A stretch of DNA of 64,000 bases from Variovorax sp. dw_308 (GTDB taxonomy: Bacteria > Pseudomonadota > Gammaproteobacteria > Burkholderiales > Burkholderiaceae_C), in NCBI RefSeq assembly GCF_019207085.1, contig NZ_JAATOM010000005.1, forward strand, positions 124,001 to 188,000, given 5' to 3'. Shown here piece after piece: positions 1 to 9,833 of this stretch; position 1 is the stretch's first letter; every line of letters starts with the position of its first letter. Under the pieces are notes generated by a model. The model did no database searches, had not been told where the DNA came from, and saw only the letters and a program-made list of their open reading frames with translations. The translations under genes and the position numbers were made by a program.

Positions 1-213
1 GATGGCGCGGGCGCTGTCGAGCAACGCGGTCGCATGCTCGTCGACGAAGCGGTTGTAGTCCTGGTCGACGCCAAGGGACGAAGGGCCCCAGCTCTCGGGC
101 GCCACCACGCACACCACGAGCGTGGTGCCGCCGTGCGCGGCGATCGACCGGGCCAGGGCCAGGGCGTCCTGGCCGCCCGTGTCCTGGGTGTAGCCGACGA
201 TGACGGTCTTCAC
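1..213 (-). CDS. Universal stress protein (UspA family), 3' end outside the window
   Basis: Partial gene: the first 71 codons are visible and the rest runs off the left edge. The protein begins MKTVIVGYTQDTGGQDAL, the usual first beta strand of UspA-fold proteins, followed by a helix and the hydrophobic strand TTLVVCVVAP. The start is GTG at 213, whose bases overlap the TGA of the upstream permease (GTGA, 4 bp), so the two are probably translationally coupled. Small Usp proteins bind ATP or act as stress modulators in the cytoplasm; pairing with an APC permease is a common arrangement and suggests modulation of transport, but that is inference. The ATP-binding G-x2-G-x9-G-S/T motif would lie in the missing C-terminal half, so nucleotide binding cannot be judged. 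Confidence 0.8.
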   Translation of the reverse strand, partial: MKTVIVGYTQDTGGQDALALARSIAAHGGTTLVVCVVAPESWGPSSLGVDQDYNRFVDEHATALLDSARAI

Positions 214-1676
214 GCCTGCTCCCTTCGTGTCGCCGCGCGCGCCAGGTTCGAATGCCGCATGCCGTAGCCGAAGTACGCCACCAGCGCCACCGTGATCCAG
301 CTGAAGAACACCACGTAGGTCGCGTGCGACAGGTCCTTCAGGATGTAGCAGCAGGCCGCGATGCTCAACCCGGGGATCAGGTAGGGCCCCAACGGCAGGC
401 GGAAGCCCTGCACCGTCGATGCGGCCTTGAGCCGCGCGCGCACCACCGGCACGCTCGCCGACACCGCCATGAACGCGACCAGCGTGCCCATGCTGACCAT
501 GTCCCAGAGGTAGCTGGAGTCCACCGTCCCGGCCACGATCGCCACGCCGATGCAGACGTAGACGATGTTGTTGACCGGGGCGAGGGTGCGCGGGTTGACC
601 TGCTGGAAGGTCCTGGGGATCAGCCCGTCGCGGGCGATCGCGAACAGGATCCGGGTCTGGCCGTAGATGGCGACCAGCGTCACGCTGAACACCGAGATGA
701 CGGCGCCGGCGGACAGCACGACAGAAGGCCAGCCGTGGCCGGTGACCTTCTGCAGGATCACCGCGAGGCCGGCTTCCTGGTGGGCGAACTCCGATGCCGG
801 TTGCGCACCCAGCGCCGCCATCGCCACGATCACGTAGCCGGTCATCACGATGATCAGCGCCAGCACGATGCCCAGCGGCACGTTGCGCTTGGGATTGCGC
901 ACCTCGGCGCCGGCGGTCGAGATCGCGTCCAGGCCGATGAACGAGAAGAACACCGTGCCCGCCGCGGCGGTCACGCCCTTCATGCCCGCCTCGTTGAAGA
1001 AGGGCGTGAAGTTGTCGGCCTTGAAGGCGGTCAGGGCGACTACCGAGAAGAAGATCAGCACGGCCAGCTTGAGCATCACCATGATCGCGTTGGCGGTGGC
1101 CGATTCCCTGGCGCCGCGCAGCAGCAGCAGGCCGCAGAGCCCGACCAGGATCACCGGCGGCAGGTTGAACTGGTCGGTATGGATCTCGAGCCCCTGCTCA
1201 CCCAGCACCAGCATCGGGCTGCGCAGGGCCTCCGGGATCGGCACGCCGACCAGGTTGACGAGGAAATTGTTGAGGTACCCCGACCAGCCGATGGCCGTGG
1301 CGCTGGCCGACAACGCGTACTCGAGCATCAGGCAGGCGGCGACGATGAAGGCGGCGAACTCGCCCAGCCCCACGTAGGCATAGGAATACGAGGAGCCCGA
1401 GGCGGGAATGGACGCGGCCAGTTCGGCATAGCAGAGCGCCGTCAGCCCCGCCGTGAAGCCGGCCAGCAGGAAGGCCAGCAGCACGGCCGGCCCCGCCTTG
1501 GGCACGGCCTCGGCCATGACGAAGAAGATACCGGTGCCGATGGTGGCGCCGACGCCCAGCATCGTGAGCGAGAACAGCCCGAAGGAGGGCGCGAGGCCGG
1601 CGCCGCCGTGCGCGCCCTGCTCACCCGCATCGCCATCGATCCCCTTGGTCCGGAGCAAATTCTGGATCAAACCCAT
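210..1676 (-). CDS. APC-superfamily amino acid permease (CAT-like)
   Basis: A 488-residue inner-membrane transporter with about twelve hydrophobic segments. The first membrane segment carries GVGATIGTGIFFV, the glycine-rich signature with which APC permeases bind the substrate carboxylate. A second family feature is FFSFIGLDAISTAGAEVRNP around residues 245-265. Length and layout fit the cationic amino acid transporter (CAT/YhdG-like) group, but the substrate cannot be read from sequence. The ATG at 1676 has a good Shine-Dalgarno (GGGAGA) upstream. The gene lies 124 bp downstream of an Lrp/AsnC regulator on the same strand and overlaps a universal stress protein by 4 bp, so amino acid-responsive control by the neighbouring Lrp-type protein is likely. 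Confidence 0.88.
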   Translation of the reverse strand: MGLIQNLLRTKGIDGDAGEQGAHGGAGLAPSFGLFSLTMLGVGATIGTGIFFVMAEAVPKAGPAVLLAFLLAGFTAGLTALCYAELAASIPASGSSYSYAYVGLGEFAAFIVAACLMLEYALSASATAIGWSGYLNNFLVNLVGVPIPEALRSPMLVLGEQGLEIHTDQFNLPPVILVGLCGLLLLRGARESATANAIMVMLKLAVLIFFSVVALTAFKADNFTPFFNEAGMKGVTAAAGTVFFSFIGLDAISTAGAEVRNPKRNVPLGIVLALIIVMTGYVIVAMAALGAQPASEFAHQEAGLAVILQKVTGHGWPSVVLSAGAVISVFSVTLVAIYGQTRILFAIARDGLIPRTFQQVNPRTLAPVNNIVYVCIGVAIVAGTVDSSYLWDMVSMGTLVAFMAVSASVPVVRARLKAASTVQGFRLPLGPYLIPGLSIAACCYILKDLSHATYVVFFSWITVALVAYFGYGMRHSNLARAATRREQA

Positions 1677-1721
1677 GATGTGTCTCCCAATCGTTTTTCT
1701 GGTGTCGTCTGCAATGTGAAA

Positions 1722-1740
1722 GGCCCCGAATGCAGGGGCC
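1722..1740 (-). terminator. Hairpin between the Lrp-like gene and the permease
   Basis: Read on the minus strand, GGCCCC-TGCATTC-GGGGCC forms a 6 bp GC stem with a 7 nt loop, followed by TTTCA. The U-tract is poor, so it is at best a weak or partial terminator or an attenuator in the 124 bp gap; it could let the permease be expressed at a different level from the upstream genes. Confidence 0.4.
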
Positions 1741-1800
1741 GATGGTACGAAAGCGCGGGGCGCATGCCGACCCGCACGCGCGATGCGTTCCAGCCGGGGA

Positions 1801-2271
1801 TCACTGCACGACCGGGAAGCCGGTGAATTCCTTGACCGTCTGCAGTTCGGTGCTGGTCACGATCCGGTCGATGCCCAGGCCGACTTCATCCAGCCACGCA
1901 TTGGTGAGGTTGCGGTAGTGCGTGAGGTCGCGGCAGCCCAGGCGCAGCAGGTAGTCGTAGCGGCCGCTGACCAGCCAGCAGCCCACCACCTCCCGGCAGG
2001 CGCCGATGTGCCGTTCGAAACGCTGCACCGTGGCCTGGCGCTGGTCCTTCAGCGTGACTTCGGCGAACACGGCGACGTGCTCCCCGAGCGCCGCCCGGTT
2101 GATCTGCGCGCGGTAGCCTTCGATGATGCCTTCCGCCTCCAGCCGGCGCACCCGGTTCAGCGTGGCGCGGGCCGACAGGTGTACCGCCTCCGAGAGCGCC
2201 TGCATGCTCTGCCGGCCGTCGGCCTGGAGCAATTCGATCAGGAGCCGGTCGACGCGGTCGAAAGACGCCAT
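1801..2271 (-). CDS. Lrp/AsnC-family transcriptional regulator
   Basis: A 156-residue protein with the family's two-part layout. The N-terminal winged helix-turn-helix (about residues 5-55) opens with DRVDRLLIELLQADGRQSM and includes HLSARATLNRVRRLEAEGII. The C-terminal half is a RAM/AsnC ligand-binding domain containing VVGCWLVSGRYDYLLRLG. These proteins are amino acid-sensing DNA-binding regulators that form dimers and octamers. The start codon shares its A with the lptE stop (TGATG), so translation is coupled to lptE. The most obvious target is the amino acid permease immediately downstream. Many betaproteobacteria have holA (DNA polymerase III delta) after lptE; here this regulator takes that place. 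Confidence 0.92.
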   Translation of the reverse strand: MASFDRVDRLLIELLQADGRQSMQALSEAVHLSARATLNRVRRLEAEGIIEGYRAQINRAALGEHVAVFAEVTLKDQRQATVQRFERHIGACREVVGCWLVSGRYDYLLRLGCRDLTHYRNLTNAWLDEVGLGIDRIVTSTELQTVKEFTGFPVVQ

Positions 2272-2756
2272 CAGAGTGTCTTCACGGCTCCGAGTTGCCG
2301 CACGATCTGCTGCGCGATGTCGTTCTGCATGTCGCGGTAGAGCAGGTTCTGCTCGGTTTCTTTCGCGAGCGCATTGGTTTCGTTGTACGTGATGTCGCGC
2401 GATTGCCGGATCTCGCCGGCGCTGATCAGTTCCTTGCCGGCCGGCGTGCGCAGGCGGAAACGCACTGTCAGACGCAGCGTCAGTTCGCGCACCTGGCCGG
2501 CCGAGGTGGTGGACAGCACCAGCGACTCGCGCGGTTCGGCCAGGATGTCGAAGATCACGTCGGCCGTCTTCGCGTCGGCCTCGGGCACGACGACGACATT
2601 GCCGGCGGCCTGCAGGTTGCGCCGCAAGCGGATCGCCACCCACGAGGTGCCCATGACCGCGATGGTCTTGAACGCGAAGTTGGGCGCCTTGCGCAATTCG
2701 AAACCGCAGCCCGCCAGCGCGAAGGTGGCGCCCAGCAAGAGGCTGCGGCGGTTCAT
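2271..2756 (-). CDS. lptE: LPS-assembly lipoprotein LptE
   Basis: A 161-residue outer-membrane lipoprotein. The start chosen at 2756 gives MNRRSLLLGATFALAGC, a short signal peptide ending in a lipobox (LAGC) with lipidated Cys17; the frame stays open 33 codons further upstream, but that would bury the signal peptide inside the chain. The mature part, beginning CGFELRKAPNFAFKTIAVMG, fits LptE, the plug of the LptD translocon that inserts lipopolysaccharide into the outer leaflet. It follows leuS, the standard betaproteobacterial order, and its stop codon overlaps the following Lrp-type gene. Confidence 0.88.
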   Translation of the reverse strand: MNRRSLLLGATFALAGCGFELRKAPNFAFKTIAVMGTSWVAIRLRRNLQAAGNVVVVPEADAKTADVIFDILAEPRESLVLSTTSAGQVRELTLRLTVRFRLRTPAGKELISAGEIRQSRDITYNETNALAKETEQNLLYRDMQNDIAQQIVRQLGAVKTL

Positions 2757-2851
2757 GCCGGCAACACCACCAGAGCGGCCTAGCCCTGTCGTCGGCGTTG
2801 CCCCATCGAAGCAGGTTGGCGTAGCGGCACGAAGCTTGGGGGCGCTCGCCA

Positions 2852-5494
2852 TCACACGACCACGTTGACGAGCCGGCCCGGCACAACGATCACGCGCTTG
2901 ACCGCCGCGCCCGGCGCGAACTTGACGAAGTCGTCGCTGGTCACGGCCAGCTTCTCGATGTCCTGCTTCGAGGCCGCCGAGGGAACGCGCACCGCGCCGC
3001 GCAGCTTGCCGTTGACCTGCAGCATCAGCTCGATCTCGTCCTGCTCCAGCGCGCCGGCATCGACCTTGGGCCAGGCCGTGTCGAGCAGGTCGCCGTGGCC
3101 GTCGCGGTAGCCCAGTTCCTTCCAGAGTTGCTGTGCGATGTGCGGCGTCGCCGGGTAGAGGCAGCGCAGCAGGATGCCGAAGCCCTCGCGTACGGCTGCT
3201 GTGTCGCCCACGTTGCCGGGTTGCGGCTTGAAGCCTTCCAGCGCGTTGAGCAGCTTCATCGCGCCCGACACCACCGTGTTGTATTGCATGCGCTGGTAGT
3301 CGTAGTCGATCTGGCGCAGCACGGTGTGCACCTCGCGGCGCAGCTTCTTCGCCTCGGCGCTGTAGCCCGTCGCGGCCTTCGCGCCCATGACGTCGGCGGC
3401 CATGTCATGCAGGCCCACGCCGAAGTTCCACACCCGGCGCAGGAAGCGGTAGCTGCCTTCGACGGCGGCATCGTTCCATTCGAGCGTGGCCTCGGGCGGC
3501 GCGGTGAACATGGTGTAGAGGCGCGCGGTGTCGGCGCCGTACTTCTCGATCAGGTCCTGCGGGTCGACGCCGTTGCGCTCGGTCTTGCCCATCTTGCCGA
3601 CGCCGCCGTATTCGACAACCGTGCCGTCGGCCAGCGTGCCGCCGGTGATGCGGCCCTGCGCGTCGACCACCGGCGTCACATCGGCCGGCGGGTAGTAGTC
3701 CTTGCCGCCCTTCTCGCCGCGGGTGTAGTAGATGTGGTTGAGCACCATGCCCTGCGTGAGCAACTTGCTGAAGGGCTCGTCGACCGTGACCAGCTTCAGG
3801 TCGCGCATCACCTTGGTCCAGAAGCGCGCATAGAGCAAATGCAGGATCGCGTGCTCGATGCCGCCGATGTACTGGTCCATCGCCATCCAGTACTTGGCGC
3901 CGCCGTCGACCATGGCGTTGTCGCTGTGCGGGTCGCAATAGCGCATGAAGTACCAGGACGAGTCGACGAAGGTATCCATCGTGTCGGTCTCGCGCCGCGC
4001 GGGCTTGCCGCAGACGGGGCAGGTCACGCCGGCATGGAAGCCCTCGTGCTTGTTCAGCGGGTTGCCGCTGCCGTCGGGCACGCAGTCGGTGGGCAGCACC
4101 ACCGGCAGGTCCTTCTCGGGCACGGGCACCGCGCCGTGCTCTTCGCAATGGATGATCGGGATCGGCGTGCCCCAGTAGCGCTGGCGGCTCACGCCCCAGT
4201 CCCGCAGGCGCCAGGTGGTCTGCTTGTCGCCCAGGCGCTTGAGTTGCAGCGCGTGCGCCACGGCGTTGACCGCCTCTTCGTGGCGCATGCCGCTGAAGAC
4301 GTCGGAGTTGATGGTCACGCCGTTGGTCTTGTCGGCGTACCAGTCCTGCCACTTCCTGTAGTTGAAGTGGGGTGCGTCGTCGTCGATGATCACCTGCAGG
4401 ATCTCGAGGCCGTACTTGTTGGCGAAGGCGAAGTCGCGCTCGTCGTGCGCAGGCACGCCCATCACGGCGCCGTCGCCGTAGCTCATGAGCACGTAGTTGC
4501 CCACCCACACCGGGATCGGTTCCTCGGTGATCGGGTGGTGCACGAAGAGGCCGGTGGCCACGCCCTTCTTCTCCTGCGTGGCGAGCTCGGCCTCGGTCGT
4601 GCCGCCACTCTTGCATTCCTCGATGAAGGCAGCGACCTTGGGGTTGGTCTTTGCAGCATGCAAGGCCAGCGGATGCTCCGGCGCGACGGCGCAGAAGGTC
4701 ACGCCCATGATCGTGTCGGCACGCGTGGTGAACACGTACATGCGGCCGTCCTGGATCAGCTTGCCGCCGGCATCCTTGATGTCGTGCGGGAAGGCGAAGC
4801 GCACGCCGCTGGACTTGCCGATCCAGTTCTCCTGCATCAGCTTGACGCGCTCGGGCCAGCCGGGCAGCTTGTTCTGCGTGTGCTCGAGCAACTCCTCGGC
4901 GTAGTCGCTGATCTTCAGGTAGTAGCCGGGGATCTCGCGGCGCTCGACCGTGGCGCCGGTGCGCCAGCCCTTGCCGTCGATGACCTGCTCGTTGGCCAGC
5001 ACGGTCTGGTCCACCGGGTCCCAGTTGACGACCTGCGTCTTGCGGTAGGCGATGCCCTTCTCCAGCATCTTCAGGAACAGCCACTGGTTCCACTTGTAGT
5101 AGGCCGGGTCACAGGTGGCGATCTCGCGGCTCCAGTCGATGGCCAGGCCCATCGCCTGCAGCTGCTCCTTCATGGACGCGATGTTCTCGTAGGTCCATTG
5201 GGCCGGCGGCACGCCGTTCTTCAGCGCCGCGTTCTCGGCGGGCAGGCCGAAGGCGTCCCAGCCCATCGGCATCAGCACGTTGTAGCCGCTCATGCGCAGG
5301 TAGCGCGTGAGCATGTCGTTGATGGTGTAGTTGCGCACGTGGCCCATGTGCAGCCGCCCGCTGGGGTACGGCAGCATCGAGCAGGCGTAGTACTTCTTCT
5401 TTTTGGTGTCTTCGGTGACGCGGTAGGCGTCTGCGGCACGCCAGTCGGCCTGGGCGGCAGACTCGACGTCGCTGGGGGTGTAGCTGGGGTTCAT
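2852..5494 (-). CDS. leuS: Leucine--tRNA ligase
   Basis: An 880-residue class Ia aminoacyl-tRNA synthetase that charges tRNA-Leu. The ATP-binding HIGH motif appears as HMGH in [16 protein letters not shown] near the N-terminus. The CP1 editing domain occupies roughly residues 220-420 and contains the threonine-rich [21 protein letters not shown] zinc-knuckle-like [18 protein letters not shown] precedes the second half of the catalytic core. The C-terminus has the anticodon-binding helical bundle and small C-terminal domain. Oddly, the KMSKS loop reads KMGKT at residues 634-638, followed by ERNGVDPQ where most LeuRS have SKNNG(I/V)DPQ; both lysines of KMxK are kept. It starts the operon leading into lptE. 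Confidence 0.98.
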   Translation of the reverse strand: MNPSYTPSDVESAAQADWRAADAYRVTEDTKKKKYYACSMLPYPSGRLHMGHVRNYTINDMLTRYLRMSGYNVLMPMGWDAFGLPAENAALKNGVPPAQWTYENIASMKEQLQAMGLAIDWSREIATCDPAYYKWNQWLFLKMLEKGIAYRKTQVVNWDPVDQTVLANEQVIDGKGWRTGATVERREIPGYYLKISDYAEELLEHTQNKLPGWPERVKLMQENWIGKSSGVRFAFPHDIKDAGGKLIQDGRMYVFTTRADTIMGVTFCAVAPEHPLALHAAKTNPKVAAFIEECKSGGTTEAELATQEKKGVATGLFVHHPITEEPIPVWVGNYVLMSYGDGAVMGVPAHDERDFAFANKYGLEILQVIIDDDAPHFNYRKWQDWYADKTNGVTINSDVFSGMRHEEAVNAVAHALQLKRLGDKQTTWRLRDWGVSRQRYWGTPIPIIHCEEHGAVPVPEKDLPVVLPTDCVPDGSGNPLNKHEGFHAGVTCPVCGKPARRETDTMDTFVDSSWYFMRYCDPHSDNAMVDGGAKYWMAMDQYIGGIEHAILHLLYARFWTKVMRDLKLVTVDEPFSKLLTQGMVLNHIYYTRGEKGGKDYYPPADVTPVVDAQGRITGGTLADGTVVEYGGVGKMGKTERNGVDPQDLIEKYGADTARLYTMFTAPPEATLEWNDAAVEGSYRFLRRVWNFGVGLHDMAADVMGAKAATGYSAEAKKLRREVHTVLRQIDYDYQRMQYNTVVSGAMKLLNALEGFKPQPGNVGDTAAVREGFGILLRCLYPATPHIAQQLWKELGYRDGHGDLLDTAWPKVDAGALEQDEIELMLQVNGKLRGAVRVPSAASKQDIEKLAVTSDDFVKFAPGAAVKRVIVVPGRLVNVVV

Positions 5495-5661
5495 GGCATT
5501 CGCTGGAACCCGGCGCCAGGCGGCCGGGGAAGGCGATTATCGCGGCTGGAGGGGTGCCAGGGCCGAGGCTCGGGCCTTTTGAGGGAAAGCGCGACCTTCA
5601 GGGAGGGGTTGACACGCCTTTTGCGCCTTCGCGACAAGGGCCGGCGCAAGGATAAGTGCCG

Positions 5662-6984
5662 CTACCGTTCCACTTCGAAGCGCACGATCCGCACGCTGCC
5701 GGGACCTGACGATTCGTTGCGGCTGCCCAGGCTGATGACCAGGCCCAGGCCTTCCAGGAACGCGCGTTCCTCGGTGTCGGCGCCAGCGTCGCCTGACCGG
5801 CAAGTCAGCCCGATGGCCCGGCCCGGGATCGAGGAAAGGATCGCGCTCGCCTCGTACGCCGCCTTCACCTTGCAGGTGGTGGTCGTCTTCTGGCGCGCAT
5901 CGGCAAAGGATCGCGCTGGAACGTCGCGCTGTTCGGTGGAGAGCAGGATGTCCTCGCCCGGCGGCAGGCTGGCCGGCAGGGAGGCCGCAAGCCCGCCGAC
6001 GAGCAGCACGCGGCCGTCGGAAAGGCCGTTCATCCGCGTCTTGAGCGGCACAAGGCCCGCCAGGCCGAGCCGCTGCACGTTGAACGAAGGGTCGTAGGTT
6101 TCCCGCGTGCGCAGCAGGCCGTCCGGCTGCGCTTCCACCTCGACGGTGTACGTGGTCTCCGAGTCATGCTTCGACGGCTTGGCCGCCACGGTGTAGCGCA
6201 GCTTCCTGAACTTCGGCGTCCAGAGGTCCTTGCCGGCGCGCGCGGCATCGAGGCTCGCGCGCACCCCGGGCGGCACCTCCACTTCATCGAACAGCGCGGG
6301 CCTCAGTTGCACGGGGTAGTCAGCCGGGTCGATGTCGGGGCGAACCTCCTGCAGCAGTTCCGCATTGACGCCGCCCTGCAAGCGGCAACTCACGCGCGTC
6401 AGGTTCCTGCGCCTGCCATCAGGTTCGATCAGCAATGCGCGCTCGGTCCTGGCGTAGCCGGGCGGGGTGCGGGCCGGCACGTCCACCGGCAGCCAGCGAA
6501 AGCCCAGCACCTTGATCTCGGTGCGCGCATAGCCGCCCGCATCGCTGGGGCGCAAGCGACCGCCCTGGTAGGCCAGCGGGCCGAGCCTGTTGTAGACCGC
6601 ATCGACGTCACCCTCGACCAGGAAGCCCCAGCGGTAGGACAGGCCCGCGCTGCCGAGGTCCGCGGCTTCGTCGAAGTACGAGACCGCCTTCATCCCGCCG
6701 ATGTCCGCAGGCGTGCGGAACGCCACCTCGTTGAGCCCGGCCGGCTTGCGGTCGGGCGCCCTCGGCCAGCTTCGGTCGCCGCGGGCTTCGAGCGGAACGA
6801 TGTGGCTCCAGGCCGCGGCGTCGCGGTTCAGCGTGCGAAAGAAGCCCGCATCGCACACGCTGAAGTCGGTGAAGCCGTCCTCGATCGCATCGGCTTGCGC
6901 AAGCGGGGCCCACGCAAGGCAAACGAATGCGGCGCCCCACGCAACACCCGCACGCGTCACCGCCCTGATGGCATTCACGATCAC
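5662..6984 (-). CDS. Secreted protein of unknown function
   Basis: About 440 residues from the GTG at 6984 (an AGGGAG lies 5 nt upstream); the GTG at 6978 is an alternative. The N-terminus, [20 protein letters not shown] followed by AQADA, is a clear Sec signal peptide, so the mature protein is periplasmic or exported. No family is recognised. Visible traits are an aromatic-rich N-terminal part ([20 protein letters not shown]), a beta-rich middle, and four widely spaced cysteines that could form disulfides. It is monocistronic, 167 bp from leuS upstream and divergent from glgB. The minus frame remains open far upstream through glgB, but only this segment has a signal peptide and codon use independent of glgB. 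Confidence 0.7.
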   Translation of the reverse strand: MIVNAIRAVTRAGVAWGAAFVCLAWAPLAQADAIEDGFTDFSVCDAGFFRTLNRDAAAWSHIVPLEARGDRSWPRAPDRKPAGLNEVAFRTPADIGGMKAVSYFDEAADLGSAGLSYRWGFLVEGDVDAVYNRLGPLAYQGGRLRPSDAGGYARTEIKVLGFRWLPVDVPARTPPGYARTERALLIEPDGRRRNLTRVSCRLQGGVNAELLQEVRPDIDPADYPVQLRPALFDEVEVPPGVRASLDAARAGKDLWTPKFRKLRYTVAAKPSKHDSETTYTVEVEAQPDGLLRTRETYDPSFNVQRLGLAGLVPLKTRMNGLSDGRVLLVGGLAASLPASLPPGEDILLSTEQRDVPARSFADARQKTTTTCKVKAAYEASAILSSIPGRAIGLTCRSGDAGADTEERAFLEGLGLVISLGSRNESSGPGSVRIVRFEVER

Positions 6985-7149
6985 TTCCACTCCCTGGCCA
7001 GCCGGCTCGTTGCTCGAAAGGACGCCATTCTGCGGGATCGCGCAATGCGGCCATGGAATGAATTCACGACTGCGGGGACGGAAGCGAGGTCCCGTGCCAT
7101 CATGCTGTGCCTTCGCCCGACTGCGGATTTTTCTGCCGAGAGCCTGCCC

Positions 7150-9321
7150 ATGCCCACGCTGCCCGAATCCGAGATCCGCGCGCTGATGCGCGCCGAACAT
7201 GGCGACCCCTTCGCCGTCCTGGGGCCGCACGAGACGGGCGAGGGCCTCGCGGTGCGGGTGCTGCTGCCCGGCGCACAAGCCGTGGCGGTGATGCATGCGA
7301 GTTCCGGCTGGCCGCTGGCCACGCTGGAACGGGCGGCGGACAGCGACCTCTTCCAGGGCCTCGTTCCGGCCGACCCGGGCCGCAGCGGCTACAGCCTGCG
7401 GGTGACCTGGGCCGATCACACCTCCGACATCGAGGACCCTTACCGCTTCGGCCAGGTGCTCGGCGATATGGATGTGTGGCTGCTGGCCGAGGGCACCCAC
7501 CTGCGGCCCTACGAGAAGATGGGCGCGCACATCCGCGAGATGGACGGCGTCAAGGGCGTGGCCTTCACCGTGTGGGCGCCGAATGCGCGGCGCGTGTCGG
7601 TGGTCGGCAACTTCAACAACTGGGACGGCCGCCGCCACATGATGCGGCTGCGCAGCGAATGCGGCGTGTGGGAGATCTTCGCGCCGGGCCTGGCGCCGGG
7701 CGATGTCTACGAGTACGAGATCCTGTCCTCCAGGGGCGAGGTGTTGCGCAAGGCCGATCCCTTCGGCTTCTCCGCCCAGCTGCGGCCCGACACGGCCAGC
7801 GTCGTGCAGCCCTTGCCCGGCGTGGCCGAGGTGCCGGCCGAACGCGCCGCCGCCAACGAGCGACACGCGCCCATCAGCATCTACGAGGTGCACCTGGGCT
7901 CCTGGCGCCGCAAGAACAACGGCATCGACTGGCTGGACTACCGCGAACTGGCCGACTCGCTGGTGCCCTATGCGCGCGACATGGGCTTCACGCACATCGA
8001 GCTGCTGCCGGTCAGCGAGCATCCCTTCGACGGCTCCTGGGGCTACCAGCCGATCGGCCTCTATGCGCCCACATCGCGCTTCGGCACACCGGGCGACTTT
8101 CGCTACTTCGTGGAGACGGCGCATGCGGCCGGCCTGGGCGTCATCCTCGACTGGGTACCCGCGCACTTCCCCACCGACGCGCACGGCCTCGGCCAGTTCG
8201 ACGGCACCGCGCTCTACGAATACGCCGATCCGCGCGAGGGCTTCCACAACGACTGGCAGACGCTGATCTTCAACTACTCGCGCATCGAGGTGCGCAACTA
8301 CCTGGTCGGCAATGCGTTGTACTGGCTGGAGCGCTATGGCGTGGACGGCCTGCGCGTCGATGCTGTCGCGTCGATGCTGTACCGCGACTACAGCCGCGAG
8401 CAGGGCCAGTGGGTGCCGAACGCCTATGGCGGCCGCGAGAACCTGGAAGCCATCGCCTTCCTGCGCCGCATGAACCATGTGGTGGGCGTCGAGCGGCCCG
8501 GCACGATGACGCTTGCGGAAGAGTCCACCAGCTTCCCCGGGGTGACGCGCCCGCCCGAGGACGGCGGCCTGGGCTTTCACTACAAGTGGAACATGGGCTG
8601 GATGAACGACACGCTGTCGTATGCCGGGATCGACCCGGTGCATCGCAAGCACCATCACCGCAAGGTGACCTTCGGCCTGATGTACGCACACAGCGAGAAC
8701 TTCGTGCTGCCTTTCTCGCACGACGAGGTGGTGCACGGCAAGGGCTCGATGATCGGTCGCATGCCAGGCGACGAATGGCAGAAGTTCGCGGGCTTGCGCA
8801 ATCTCTACGGCTACCTGTGGGCCTACCCCGGCAAGAAGCTGCTGTTCATGGGCTGCGAGTTCGCCCAGCAAGCCGAGTGGAATGCGGACAAGAGCCTCGA
8901 CTGGCACCTGCTGCAGCACAACGCGCCGAACCAGGGCGTGCATCGCCTGGTGCGCGACCTCAACAACGTCTACCGCCACTTCCCGGCGCTGCATGAGCTG
9001 GACTGCGATGGCGCCGGCTTCGACTGGATCGTGCACGACGACGTCGACCAGTCGATCTTCGCGTTCATCCGCAAGGCCAGCGACGGGGCCTTCGTGATCG
9101 CGGTGTGCAACTTCACGCCGGTGGTGCGGCATGGCTATCGGCTCGGCGTGCCTGAAGCGGGGTCGTATCGGGAACTTGTCAATACCGACAACGGCGTTTA
9201 TGGGGGCAGCGGCGTCGGCAATGGGGTGCTGGCTTCCGAAGCTGTTTCGCACCATGGGCGTTCGCAGTCGTTGGTGATGAGCGTGCCGCCGCTGGCCACG
9301 GTGATGTGGGTGCTGGAGTGA
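7150..9321 (+). CDS. glgB: 1,4-alpha-glucan branching enzyme
   Basis: A 723-residue cytoplasmic GH13 enzyme that makes alpha-1,6 branches in glycogen. The order is an N-terminal CBM48-like module ([16 protein letters not shown]), a second CBM48 with [20 protein letters not shown], then the (beta/alpha)8 barrel. Conserved regions are [28 protein letters not shown] with the nucleophile Asp404, [11 protein letters not shown] with acidic residues 457-458, and [13 protein letters not shown]. Length and spacing match E. coli GlgB. The ATG at 7150 is chosen because it places [18 protein letters not shown] at the N-terminus; the frame is open much further upstream but overlaps the divergent secreted-protein gene. 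It is the first gene of the glycogen cluster, separated from glgX by 561 bp of repeat-filled DNA. Confidence 0.97.
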   Translation: MPTLPESEIRALMRAEHGDPFAVLGPHETGEGLAVRVLLPGAQAVAVMHASSGWPLATLERAADSDLFQGLVPADPGRSGYSLRVTWADHTSDIEDPYRFGQVLGDMDVWLLAEGTHLRPYEKMGAHIREMDGVKGVAFTVWAPNARRVSVVGNFNNWDGRRHMMRLRSECGVWEIFAPGLAPGDVYEYEILSSRGEVLRKADPFGFSAQLRPDTASVVQPLPGVAEVPAERAAANERHAPISIYEVHLGSWRRKNNGIDWLDYRELADSLVPYARDMGFTHIELLPVSEHPFDGSWGYQPIGLYAPTSRFGTPGDFRYFVETAHAAGLGVILDWVPAHFPTDAHGLGQFDGTALYEYADPREGFHNDWQTLIFNYSRIEVRNYLVGNALYWLERYGVDGLRVDAVASMLYRDYSREQGQWVPNAYGGRENLEAIAFLRRMNHVVGVERPGTMTLAEESTSFPGVTRPPEDGGLGFHYKWNMGWMNDTLSYAGIDPVHRKHHHRKVTFGLMYAHSENFVLPFSHDEVVHGKGSMIGRMPGDEWQKFAGLRNLYGYLWAYPGKKLLFMGCEFAQQAEWNADKSLDWHLLQHNAPNQGVHRLVRDLNNVYRHFPALHELDCDGAGFDWIVHDDVDQSIFAFIRKASDGAFVIAVCNFTPVVRHGYRLGVPEAGSYRELVNTDNGVYGGSGVGNGVLASEAVSHHGRSQSLVMSVPPLATVMWVLE

Positions 9322-9380
9322 AGGGGGCAGCTGCATTGAGATTGCCGGTGCGATTGCAGAGCCGGTTGTCTGCGGGGGTG

Positions 9381-9570
9381 CGGCGGCGGGCGGCATGCGC
9401 CGGGCCGGCCGACGTCACCGGCCCCTGCGGGGCTTCCCTGCGCTGCTCGCGGCAGGCGGGGTCCGCGCAAACTCGCCTTCGGCTCAAACAGCGCGCGGCC
9501 CTGATCCGCCTGCCGCTGTGCTGCTCGGCGGTGCCTCAACGGCCGGCCCGGCGCATGCCGCCCACCGCCG
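9381..9570 (+). repeat. Structured repeat element, copy A (about 190 bp, 30 bp terminal inverted repeats)
   Basis: The ends 9381-9410 and 9541-9570 are inverted repeats matching at 29 of 30 positions (the central 23 bp identical). Inside are nested stems: 9449-9459 (GCGGCAGGCGG) with 9506-9516 (CCGCCTGCCGC), 9463-9468 (CCGCGC) with 9493-9498 (GCGCGG), and a tip GCC-TTC-GGC at 9475-9483. The interior closely resembles the reverse complement of copy B at 9647-9833, with different stem bases but pairing preserved. It lies between glgB and glgX. The remaining 60-75 bp stretches on either side show nothing recognisable, and I see no gene in the 561 bp gap. Confidence 0.75.
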
Positions 9571-9646
9571 TGGACGCGATCGTTGAGCATTGCAAGTCTC
9601 CGCATCCGCATTTCCGCAAAGAGGGCGCGCGCTTCGATCGCCCCAA

Positions 9647-9833
9647 GCCCGGTGCGTGGTGTGGGTCGGGCGATCCCTTCTGCGCCGCCGAGCAGCGCAG
9701 TGTTTTGCGGATCAGGGCCACGTGCTGTTTGAGCGAAGCGAGTTCACGTGGACCCCGCGAAACGCGAGCAGCGCAGGGCAGCCCCGAAGGGGCCGGTGCA
9801 GTAGGGTCGCCCGGCCCGCACCACGCACCGGGC
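9647..9833 (-). repeat. Structured repeat element, copy B, inverted relative to copy A
   Basis: Terminal inverted repeats 9647-9676 and 9804-9833 match at 27 of 30 positions. Nested stems are 9702-9710 (GTTTTGCGG) with 9755-9763 (CCGCGAAAC), 8 of 9 Watson-Crick plus a G-T wobble, and 9718-9724 (CCACGTG) with 9745-9751 (CACGTGG), with a GC-GAA-GC tip at 9733-9739. On the minus strand the loop CTCAAACA and the segments GGGGTCC and GGCCCTGATCCGC are shared with copy A. The right end lies about 50 bp before the glgX start, so the element could affect glgX expression. Confidence 0.75.

Noticed and set aside
3095..6097. 1000-codon plus-strand frame opposite leuS
   Set aside because: Composition is His/Val/Arg/Ala-rich with no domain, and leuS on the other strand is complete; a GC-driven shadow.
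5662..9396. Single 1244-codon minus-strand frame spanning the secreted-protein gene and all of glgB
   Set aside because: Only the part below about 6984 has a signal peptide; the rest is the antisense shadow of glgB, which has every expected catalytic motif on the plus strand. High GC keeps the opposite frame open.
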